DNA from: Fimenecus sp045633505
Lineage (GTDB): Bacteria > Bacillota > Clostridia > Oscillospirales > Acutalibacteraceae
Direction of reading: 5' to 3'
Assembly (NCBI GenBank): GCA_045633505.1
Contig: JAZQYK010000095.1
Coordinates: 1 to 6,756 of the forward strand
DNA: 6,756 nt
Part shown: piece by piece, positions 1 through 5,010 of the stretch
Layout of the letters: each line of letters starts with the position of its first letter
Position numbering within the stretch: the stretch's first letter is position 1
The notes under the pieces: model-generated
Database searches by the model: none
What the model saw: only the letters and a program-made list of their open reading frames with translations
Told to the model about the DNA's origin: nothing
Position numbers and translations under genes: made by a program

Positions 1-256
1 TGAGGCTCAGGCTGCTGAAATTCTTCAACAGGCAAGAGCGCAGGCAACAGAAATTGTTGAACAGGCAAGACAGAGTGCAACTGAACTTACAGAGCAGGCA
101 AGAAACTGGTCTAATGAAATGCGTACAAGCGCAAGTGAATATGTTGAAAGCATCGTTGCCGTTGCTGACGAAACTCTCACAAATTCAGTTAACGAAATCC
201 GCCGTGCACGTCAGCATCTTCGTGCTGCATCACAGTCAAAGCGCGTTGACGAATAA
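1..256 (+). CDS. C-terminal part of a coiled-coil 'ATPase-like' (V-ATPase subunit H/DivIVA-like) protein, 5' truncated
   Basis: The reading frame enters at base 2 (first complete codon GAG) and runs 84 codons to TAA at 254-256; the start lies outside the window. The visible part is Ala/Gln/Glu-rich and almost certainly helical. Three consecutive 11-residue repeats can be read (LQQARAQATEI, VEQARQSATEL, TEQARNWSNEM), a hendecad pattern typical of right-handed coiled coils such as the ATP synthase b-subunit stalk. A less repetitive helix with a basic end follows (NEIRRARQHLRAASQ). I recognise this ending from a Clostridia family loosely annotated 'ATPase' or 'V-type ATPase subunit H-like', whose gene commonly lies beside coaD; that assignment is from memory. 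No enzymatic motif is visible and the name should not be read as ATPase activity. The alternative is a DivIVA-like scaffold. No clear T-tract terminator follows. Confidence 0.75.
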   Translation, partial: EAQAAEILQQARAQATEIVEQARQSATELTEQARNWSNEMRTSASEYVESIVAVADETLTNSVNEIRRARQHLRAASQSKRVDE

Positions 257-266
257 ATAGAGTCTG

Positions 267-330
267 TTTTTACTGTAACTTCCTCGAAATACCATTGTGC
301 GTCTTGCGGTTTTCCGTTGTTACAGAAAAA
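267..330. repeat. Long imperfect inverted repeat with nested inner stem, possible structured RNA element
   Basis: TTTTT (267-271), a single bulged A (272) and CTGTAAC (273-279) pair with GTTACAG (319-325) and AAAAA (326-330), giving 12 pairs with one bulge. Inside, GAAA (286-289), bulged T and ACC (291-293) pair with GGT (308-310) and TTTC (311-314), leaving a 14-nt apical loop. The two stems stack across an internal loop. No T-run follows the right arm, so it does not look like a standard intrinsic terminator in the + direction. It starts 10 bp after the upstream stop codon, so it may stabilise that mRNA's 3' end or be a leader element. Function unknown; the pairing itself is directly visible. 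Confidence 0.4.
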
Positions 331-394
331 TATTCTCATATTTGTATCAGGCTTTAATACGGATTTTTAAGGCTACATATTTAAAAAATATTAT

Positions 395-450
395 AAATTT
401 ACACCTCGCCGCATATTTATTTATATAAATTGTGTTCGAGGTGTTAATTT
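395..450 (+). promoter_or_regulatory. 14-bp inverted repeat bracketing the putative promoter and RBS of the DUF4830 gene
   Basis: AAATTTACACCTCG (395-408) and CGAGGTGTTAATTT (437-450) are reverse complements with one mismatch in 14; the inner 8 bp (401-408 and 437-444) match perfectly. The arm centres are 42 bp apart, about four helical turns. The right arm contains the Shine-Dalgarno GAGGTG (438-443) and ends at the ATG (451). The left arm overlaps a possible -35 TTTACA (398-403), with TATATA (422-427, 18-bp spacer) as a possible -10. Read as DNA this is a paired operator; read as RNA from an upstream start it would be a hairpin burying the RBS. The promoter call is weaker than the repeat. 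Confidence 0.5.
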
Positions 451-924
451 ATGTTTATCTACTCAATAAAGTCAAAACAAATCAAGGCTTTTTTACTTGT
501 ACTGTTTGTAGTAATCACTATAATCAGTCTTTTTATATTGTCAAGGGAAAGCGAAGGCGTGTCAAATGACGAGTCAATAAGCGTTAAAGCATCAACGGCT
601 GAAGAACGTATAAGCTTTTTGTCTCAATTCGGATGGGAAATTGATGAAGAACCCGTTGAGGTGAGTGAGGTCATTATTCCGTCGGAGTTTGACGAGACTT
701 ATACTCAGTATAATGAAATTCAGATAGCGCAAGGCTTTGACTTGTCAACTTATGCAGGTATGCGCGTGAAACGATGGACCTATTCCGTAAAGAATTATAA
801 AGGCTATGAAAATCAAAGCTGTATCCGTGCAAATATCTTGGTTTATGACGGACTCGTTGTGGGCGGTGACGTCTGTTCAATTGAGCTTGACGGATTTATG
901 CATGGCTTCAGCAGTGAAAATTAA
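451..924 (+). CDS. DUF4830 family membrane-anchored protein of unknown function
   Basis: 157 aa from ATG preceded by GAGGTG at 438-443 with a 7-nt gap. The N-terminus has a short basic segment (K7, K9, K12) and one hydrophobic segment at about residues 13-30 without an obvious cleavage site, so a single-pass anchor with the rest outside the cell is likely. After an acidic/Ser linker (31-50) comes the conserved domain: SQFGWEI near 58-64, IPSEFDETY near 76-84, a YNEIQ..QG helix near 87-95, a YAGMRVKRWTY strand near 101-111 and GGDVCSIELDGFMHGF at 138-153. I recognise this set as DUF4830, a Firmicutes family with no assigned activity. Two cysteines (C124, C142) lie in the extracytoplasmic part and could pair. 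The rsuA-like gene follows after 9 bp and its SD overlaps this stop codon, so the two are co-transcribed and probably coupled. No function can be read from the sequence. Confidence 0.85.
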   Translation: MFIYSIKSKQIKAFLLVLFVVITIISLFILSRESEGVSNDESISVKASTAEERISFLSQFGWEIDEEPVEVSEVIIPSEFDETYTQYNEIQIAQGFDLSTYAGMRVKRWTYSVKNYKGYENQSCIRANILVYDGLVVGGDVCSIELDGFMHGFSSEN

Positions 925-933
925 AGGATAAGT

Positions 934-1647
934 ATGGAAAGATTAGATAAGATTTTAGCATCTCAGGGCACTTTGTCGCGAAAAGACGTAAAAGAATTTA
1001 TAAAACAGGGCAGGGTAACCGTTAACGGTGTTGTTGCGAAAAAAAGTGACGTTAAAGTTGATATAAATGCTGACGAAATTCTTTTTGACGGTGAATTGCT
1101 GTCTCTTAAAAAGCATATTTATATTATGTTGAATAAACCGCAGGGAGTTATTTCGGCAAGTGACAGTAAGGACGATGAAACCGTTGTGGATTTAGTCCCT
1201 GATGAGCTTTTCCGCAAGGGACTTTTTCCTGCGGGTCGTCTTGATAAGGACACGACGGGCTTCGTGCTGATAACCGACGACGGCGATTTTGCCCACAGAA
1301 TACTGTCACCTAAAAATCATATTTTCAAAACTTATCTTGCAACACTCGAACATTCCTTGACGGAAAGTGACGTGAAAATGCTTGAAAACGGTATAACTCT
1401 TGCCGATGGGACAACCCTCAAGGAAGCAAAAGTGAAGATTTTGGAAGATGGTGAAAATCCATTGGTGCAGATTGAAATTTGCGAGGGAAAATATCATCAG
1501 GTAAAAAGAATGTTTGCAGCGGCGGGTAATAAGGTTATTGCTTTGCACCGTTCAAAAATGGGTCAATTGGAGTTAGACCCCGCTTTAACCCCCGGCGAAT
1601 GCCGCGAAATCACCGAAAATGAACTTCTTTTAATTGAAAAAAGATAA
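934..1647 (+). CDS. rsuA: rRNA pseudouridine synthase, RsuA/RluB/E/F family (probably 16S rRNA, RsuA type)
   Basis: 237 aa from ATG, with SD AAAGGA at 923-928 overlapping the previous stop. Residues 1-60 form an S4 RNA-binding domain (MERLDKILASQGTLSRKDVKEF..GRVTVNG). The catalytic domain follows: the KPQGVIS segment at 68-74, the family signature GRLDKDTTG at 101-109 with D104 as the expected catalytic aspartate, and the conserved GKYHQVKRM at 185-193. Members of this family isomerise a uridine of ribosomal RNA to pseudouridine; RsuA modifies U516 of 16S rRNA, while RluB, RluE and RluF act on 23S. The length and compact S4-plus-catalytic layout without a C-terminal extension fit RsuA best, but the target cannot be proved from sequence. 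The gene ends 199 bp before the regulator's start, and no convincing hairpin-plus-T-run terminator separates them. Confidence 0.93.
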   Translation: MERLDKILASQGTLSRKDVKEFIKQGRVTVNGVVAKKSDVKVDINADEILFDGELLSLKKHIYIMLNKPQGVISASDSKDDETVVDLVPDELFRKGLFPAGRLDKDTTGFVLITDDGDFAHRILSPKNHIFKTYLATLEHSLTESDVKMLENGITLADGTTLKEAKVKILEDGENPLVQIEICEGKYHQVKRMFAAAGNKVIALHRSKMGQLELDPALTPGECREITENELLLIEKR

Positions 1648-1772
1648 AGTTTTCGTCATTTTAACCAATGAAAAATTGAATAAAAAAATTGCTTTAATGC
1701 GTTAAATGTCAAAAAAATATGTGTTTTTTTGTGAAAAATGTAATAAAAAAATAAAAAAATATCAAAATTTAC

Positions 1773-1801
1773 TTGCAAAACTGCATTTAATTGTGTAAAA
1801 T
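1773..1801 (+). promoter_or_regulatory. Sigma-A type promoter of the CdaR/PucR-like regulator
   Basis: TTGCAA (1773-1778) and TAAAAT (1796-1801) are separated by exactly 17 bp and match the TTGACA/TATAAT consensus at 5 of 6 positions each, if one allows the changed base in each box. Transcription should begin near 1807-1810, giving a leader of about 40 nt before the ATG at 1847. The DNA just upstream (1682-1770) is a run of A-tracts that could act as an UP-like or curved element. Confidence 0.7.
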
Positions 1802-1830
1802 ACATAGTGTTCCAATAGTGAATTTGTATA

Positions 1831-1838
1831 AAAGGTGG
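1831..1838 (+). promoter_or_regulatory. Ribosome binding site fixing the regulator start at ATG 1847
   Basis: AAAGGTGG at 1831-1838 is a strong Shine-Dalgarno with an 8-nt gap to ATG 1847. An in-frame GTG at 1835 would extend the protein by four residues, but it lies inside this site and so cannot be the start. Confidence 0.85.
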
Positions 1839-1846
1839 TATTAACC

Positions 1847-2932
1847 ATGTCTAACAGATTATTTCAAGGGATAGTTCACCAGATGGTTGACGTTGTTGAC
1901 AGAACCTTTGGTGTTATAGATGAAACAGGTACTGTTATTTCTTGCAGTGAGCTTGGGAGAATCGGTGAGGTTCATTCAAATACAGTTGCTGATGTTTTTG
2001 CTTCAACAGAAAGAATGGTTGCTGACGGATATACATATCAGGTTTTCGGTGTGTTGATGCATCCTGAATATGCAATCTTTGTTGAGGGTGATGATGAAAT
2101 CGCGGCAAGATATGCATCAGTTCTTGCAGTTTCACTTTCAACTATCAAACAATATTACGACGAGAAATATGACCGCGGTAATTTCATCAAGAATATAATT
2201 CTTGACAATATTCTTCCTGGCGATATTTATATTAAGGCTCGCGAGCTTCATTTTAACAGCGACGTTTCAAGAGCAATTCTTCTTATCAGAATTACTGAAA
2301 ATAACGACGTTTCTGTTTTTGAGGTTATTCAGGACCTTTTCCCTGACAAGACAAAGGATTTCGTTATCAATATCAACGAAACCGATATTGCTCTTGTTAA
2401 AGAGGTTAAGCACAATATCGAACCAAAGGACCTTGAGAAATTAGCACGTTCAATTGCTGATTCATTGGGCACTGAATATTATACTCACGTGCTTGTTGGT
2501 ATCGGTACTGCTGTTGACAATATTAAGGACTTGGCGCGTTCTTTCCGTGAAGCTCAGATTTCTCTTGAGGTTGGCAAGGTGTTTGATACGGAAAAAACAA
2601 TTGTAAGTTATGAAAATCTTGGTATTGCAAGACTTATTTATCAGCTTCCGACAACGCTTTGCGATATGTTCCTTCGTGAAATCTTTAAGCGCGGCTCAAT
2701 TGAAAGTCTTGACCACGAAACACTTTTCACAATTCAAAAATTCTTTGAGAATAATCTTAACGTTTCTGAAACGTCAAGAAAATTGTTTGTTCACAGAAAT
2801 ACTCTTGTGTATCGTCTTGAAAAAATCAAGAAGCTTACAGGCCTTGATTTAAGAGAGTTTGACGATGCAATCGTCTTTAAAGTAGCATTGATGGTTAAGA
2901 AATACCTTGATGCTAACCCGATTAAATACTAA
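1847..2932 (+). CDS. CdaR/PucR-type transcriptional regulator with N-terminal sensor-like domain
   Basis: 361 aa starting MSNRLFQGIV. Three parts are visible. Residues about 1-110 resemble the sugar-diacid-recognition fold of CdaR (DVVDRTFGVIDETGTVIS, then RIGEVH at 38-43) and end in a helix (KQYYDEKYDRGNFIKNIILD). Residues about 138-260 look like the degenerate GGDEF-like domain found in CdaR/PucR proteins (SRAILLIRI, later VLVGIGTAVDNIKDLARSFREAQ). Residues about 304-358 are the C-terminal helix-turn-helix of this group, with VSETSRKLFVHRNTLVYRLEK and a LDLREFDDAIVFKVAL tail. CdaR regulates glucarate use in E. coli and PucR purine use in Bacillus; here no catabolic gene is adjacent, so the ligand and targets are unknown. 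The gene has its own promoter and terminator, so it is a monocistron directly upstream of the ftsEX operon. As I recall, this adjacency recurs in Clostridia. Confidence 0.85.
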   Translation: MSNRLFQGIVHQMVDVVDRTFGVIDETGTVISCSELGRIGEVHSNTVADVFASTERMVADGYTYQVFGVLMHPEYAIFVEGDDEIAARYASVLAVSLSTIKQYYDEKYDRGNFIKNIILDNILPGDIYIKARELHFNSDVSRAILLIRITENNDVSVFEVIQDLFPDKTKDFVININETDIALVKEVKHNIEPKDLEKLARSIADSLGTEYYTHVLVGIGTAVDNIKDLARSFREAQISLEVGKVFDTEKTIVSYENLGIARLIYQLPTTLCDMFLREIFKRGSIESLDHETLFTIQKFFENNLNVSETSRKLFVHRNTLVYRLEKIKKLTGLDLREFDDAIVFKVALMVKKYLDANPIKY

Positions 2933-2948
2933 TTTAATATCAATGTAG

Positions 2949-2980
2949 GGCGGGGGCTTGCTCCCGCCGTTATTTTTTTT
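2949..2980 (+). terminator. Intrinsic terminator after the regulator gene (GC-rich hairpin plus T-run)
   Basis: GGCGGG (2949-2954) pairs with CCCGCC (2963-2968), extended inward by a G-U and a G-C pair around the loop CTTG (2957-2960). A run of eight T follows at 2973-2980. It lies 16 bp past the stop codon and should end regulator transcription and insulate the ftsE promoter. The core (GTAGGGCGGGGGCTTGCTCC...) resembles a short palindromic element I associate with intergenic repeats in gut Clostridia. Confidence 0.9.
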
Positions 2981-2995
2981 GTTTACTTGTTTATA

Positions 2996-3027
2996 TTGCA
3001 CATACAAACAAACAACTCTTTGTGCAA
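2996..3027. repeat. Short inverted repeat upstream of the ftsE promoter
   Basis: TTGCACA (2996-3002) and TGTGCAA (3021-3027) are perfect inverted copies 18 bp apart. The right copy also sits in a smaller dyad, CTTTG-TG-CAAAG (3018-3029). The position about 35 bp upstream of the -35 element suits an operator or activator site, but arms this short can arise by chance. No regulator can be named. Confidence 0.25.
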
Positions 3028-3060
3028 AGTGCTGATAAATATGAACTTTTGTTAAAAAAC

Positions 3061-3089
3061 AGGACAAACACAATATTTTGTGGTATAAT
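3061..3089 (+). promoter_or_regulatory. Extended -10 sigma-A promoter of the ftsE-ftsX operon
   Basis: AGGACA (3061-3066, four of six consensus bases) lies 17 bp upstream of a perfect TATAAT (3084-3089). The bases immediately before it, TGTGG (3079-3083), match the TRTGN extended -10 pattern of Gram-positive promoters, which would make up for the weak -35. Transcription should start near 3096, giving a leader of roughly 70 nt. Two further TATAAT hexamers (3093-3098 and 3106-3111) follow but lack well-placed -35 elements. Confidence 0.7.
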
Positions 3090-3151
3090 GTGTATAATTA
3101 TTAGTTATAATGTGTTATTATGTGCAGATATAGCTAAATAAAATAAAGGAT

Positions 3152-3157
3152 AAGGTG
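3152..3157 (+). promoter_or_regulatory. Ribosome binding site favouring the ftsE start at GTG 3164
   Basis: AAGGTG (3152-3157) lies 6 nt before GTG 3164, giving the protein start MIEFKNVSKTY that is standard for FtsE. The alternative GTG 3155 is inside this site, would add three residues (MHI) and would have to use AAAGGA (3145-3150) only 4 nt away. I prefer 3164, but 3155 cannot be excluded. Confidence 0.65.
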
Positions 3158-3163
3158 CATATT

Positions 3164-4105
3164 GTGATTGAATTTAAAAATGTTTCAAAAACATATGAAA
3201 ACGGTACACATGCCCTTCAGAACGTATCAATAACCATTCACGACGGTGAATTTGTTTTCGTTGTTGGTGCATCAGGTGCAGGTAAAAGTACATTTCTTAA
3301 AATCATAATGAGAGAACAGGTTGCCAACAGCGGTACTGTTGTTATCAATAATTATAATCTCAATACTATCAGAAAGAGAGATATTCCTAAATTCAGAAGA
3401 ACGATGGGTATTGTTTTCCAGGATTTCCGTCTTATTCAGAATATGACGGTTTATGATAACGTTGCGTTTGCAATGCGTGTTATCGGCGCAAAGGAAAAAG
3501 AAATCCGCAAAAGAGTGCCTTACGTGTTGAGTCTCGTCGGTCTTACCTCAAAGGCAAGACAGCTTCCAAATCAGCTTTCGGGCGGTGAACAGCAAAGAGT
3601 CGCTCTGGCACGCGCGTTGGTTAATAATGCAGGTATTATTATCGCCGACGAGCCAACTGGTAACATCGACCCTGAAATGTCCTATGAAATTATGGAACTT
3701 CTCAACCACATCAACAATAACGGCACAACTATTGTTATGGTTACGCATGAGCACGACCTTGTGCGCCGCTTTAATCACCGTGTCGTTACAATTGAACAGG
3801 GTGTAGTGGTTTCTGATACCGGTCCAAAATTTAAAGAAGAGGTTGTACATACAACTGTTGCCGAGGCTGAAACAACCGCTGAAAAAATCGAGGCTGCTGA
3901 GCAGGAAATTCTCGAGCACGTTGAGCAGTCCTATGTTGAAGTTAAAGAAGCAGAACAGAAAATCGAAGAAAAGCCAAATACTTCATATTATATCCAGCCA
4001 AACAGTGACAATGAGCTTGAAGAGTTTATGAAGAACTACGGTCTTGACGATGACTTTGATTATTCAAAATATCTTAATACTGAAGACGGAGGTGCTGAAG
4101 AATGA
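3164..4105 (+). CDS. ftsE: Cell division ATP-binding protein FtsE with acidic C-terminal extension
   Basis: 313 aa from GTG. The first ~218 residues are a complete ABC ATPase domain: Walker A GASGAGKST at 35-43, Q-loop Q86 in VFQDFRLI, signature LSGGEQ at 138-143, Walker B IIIADEP at 158-164 with catalytic E163, and H-loop H195 in VTHEHD. The closeness to FtsE rather than other ABC ATPases is shown by MIEFKNVSKTY and by the overlapping ftsX partner. FtsE dimerises on the cytoplasmic face and powers FtsX to control peptidoglycan hydrolases. FtsE is usually about 220-230 aa; here residues ~222-313 form an extra acidic, Glu/Ala-rich tail, predicted coiled coil around 232-270, ending in a segment with LEEFMKNYGLDDDFDYSKYL (285-304). 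Its stop overlaps the ftsX start (ATGA), so translation is probably coupled. Confidence 0.95.
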   Translation: MIEFKNVSKTYENGTHALQNVSITIHDGEFVFVVGASGAGKSTFLKIIMREQVANSGTVVINNYNLNTIRKRDIPKFRRTMGIVFQDFRLIQNMTVYDNVAFAMRVIGAKEKEIRKRVPYVLSLVGLTSKARQLPNQLSGGEQQRVALARALVNNAGIIIADEPTGNIDPEMSYEIMELLNHINNNGTTIVMVTHEHDLVRRFNHRVVTIEQGVVVSDTGPKFKEEVVHTTVAEAETTAEKIEAAEQEILEHVEQSYVEVKEAEQKIEEKPNTSYYIQPNSDNELEEFMKNYGLDDDFDYSKYLNTEDGGAEE

Positions 4106-5010
4106 AAGGTGCAAGTTTAAAATCCCTTACAAAAGCAGGCTTCCGTAACGTGTGGGTTAATCGCTTGATGTCTTTGGCATCAATAACCGTTTTAATGGCT
4201 TGTCTCGTTATTATCGGTCTTGGCACGATGATTTATTTCAATATCAACGCCTTGCTTGACAACATTGAAAGCCAGAACGTTGTTATGGTTTACGTTCAGG
4301 ACGGCGTTTCCGATGAGGACACGAGCCGAATGGGTAACGAAATCAAGGTTATGGAAAACGTTGAGGATTGTATTTTCGTTCCGAAAGAAGATGCTTTTCA
4401 GGCTCAGCTTGAAAGTATGGGCGACGATGCAGTGCTTCTTGAGGGACTTGAGGAAAATCCGCTTCCCGATGCTTATAAGGTCGTTGTTGCCGATTTGACT
4501 CAGTTTGATACAACAGTAAATCAGCTCAAAGCATTGTCAAACGTCGAAAGTGTGCGTGAAAACAGCGATTTGGCTGACAAACTTGTAAGTGTAAGAAAGG
4601 CAGTCACAATCGTAATTGCAGGTATGGTTGCCTTGCTGTTCATTGTTTCGTTGTTCATTATTTCAAACACAATCCGTATCACAATGTTCTCTCGTAAACT
4701 TGAAATCAGCATTATGAAAGCGGTTGGCGCAACAAATTGGTTTATCCGTTGGCCGTTTATGATTGAGGGTATGGTAATCGGCGTTGCTTCAAGTATTATA
4801 TCCTTTGCTTTACTTGCAGGACTTTATCAGGGTATGATTTATGTATTTAAAAATATCCTTGCAATATTCACACCTGTTGCTTTTGGCGCTTATGCAGGTT
4901 GGATTTTCTTAATCTTTATGGGAATCGGTATTTTTACAGGTTCATTCGGTAGTTTGATTTCGATGGGTAAATATCTTAAAGAACAGGGGAGTGTTGTAAG
5001 TGAAGATTAG
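4102..5010 (+). CDS. ftsX: Cell division protein FtsX, membrane subunit of FtsEX
   Basis: 302 aa from ATG with a strong GGAGGTG (4088-4094, 7-nt gap) placed inside the end of ftsE. Topology fits FtsX: cytoplasmic N-terminus, transmembrane (TM) helix 1 at about 23-46, a large extracytoplasmic loop at about 47-166, TM2 at about 167-191, TM3 at about 222-247 and TM4 at about 263-287. The loop contains the NPLPDAYKV segment (119-127), a conserved feature of FtsX extracellular domains. After TM2 the KLEISIMKAVGATNWFIRWP stretch (199-218) is the cytoplasmic coupling region typical of the family. FtsX carries the ATP-driven movement of FtsE across the membrane to a coiled-coil hydrolase, here most likely the product of the next gene. 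The 3' end overlaps that gene by 11 bp. Confidence 0.95.
   Translation: MKGASLKSLTKAGFRNVWVNRLMSLASITVLMACLVIIGLGTMIYFNINALLDNIESQNVVMVYVQDGVSDEDTSRMGNEIKVMENVEDCIFVPKEDAFQAQLESMGDDAVLLEGLEENPLPDAYKVVVADLTQFDTTVNQLKALSNVESVRENSDLADKLVSVRKAVTIVIAGMVALLFIVSLFIISNTIRITMFSRKLEISIMKAVGATNWFIRWPFMIEGMVIGVASSIISFALLAGLYQGMIYVFKNILAIFTPVAFGAYAGWIFLIFMGIGIFTGSFGSLISMGKYLKEQGSVVSED

Noticed and set aside
1..105. CRISPR-like array because of 33-bp periodicity
   Set aside because: The repeated core is only 11 bp, lies within an open reading frame and reflects protein heptad/hendecad-like repetition.
54..260. 68-aa + strand ORF at the left edge
   Set aside because: It is a shifted frame of the truncated coiled-coil gene; the frame from base 2 gives the coherent hendecad protein and ends at 256.
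1656..1671. Small dyad TCATT/AATGA after rsuA as a terminator
   Set aside because: The stem is only five A/T-rich pairs and is followed by A-runs rather than a T-run on the coding strand.
1710..1731. CAAAAAAA/TTTTTTTG hairpin as an intrinsic terminator for the rsuA unit
   Set aside because: The stem has only one G-C pair, at its base, and no separate T-run follows; I kept it only as part of the A-tract region.
2980..3066. WalR-like (TGTWAH-type) sites upstream of ftsE
   Set aside because: Two TGTTTA copies (2980-2985, 2988-2993) miss the consensus at one base and have the wrong spacing; TGTTAA at 3050 has no partner 11 bp away.
2849..3073. 74-aa minus-strand ORF across the regulator-ftsE spacer
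   Set aside because: It runs through the regulator's 3' end and the terminator palindrome; the GGSKPPPY string comes from translating the hairpin, not from a gene.
3548..3919. 123-aa minus-strand ORF inside ftsE
   Set aside because: It is antisense to the conserved ABC ATPase domain, has no recognisable motif or SD, and is explained as a shadow of ftsE.
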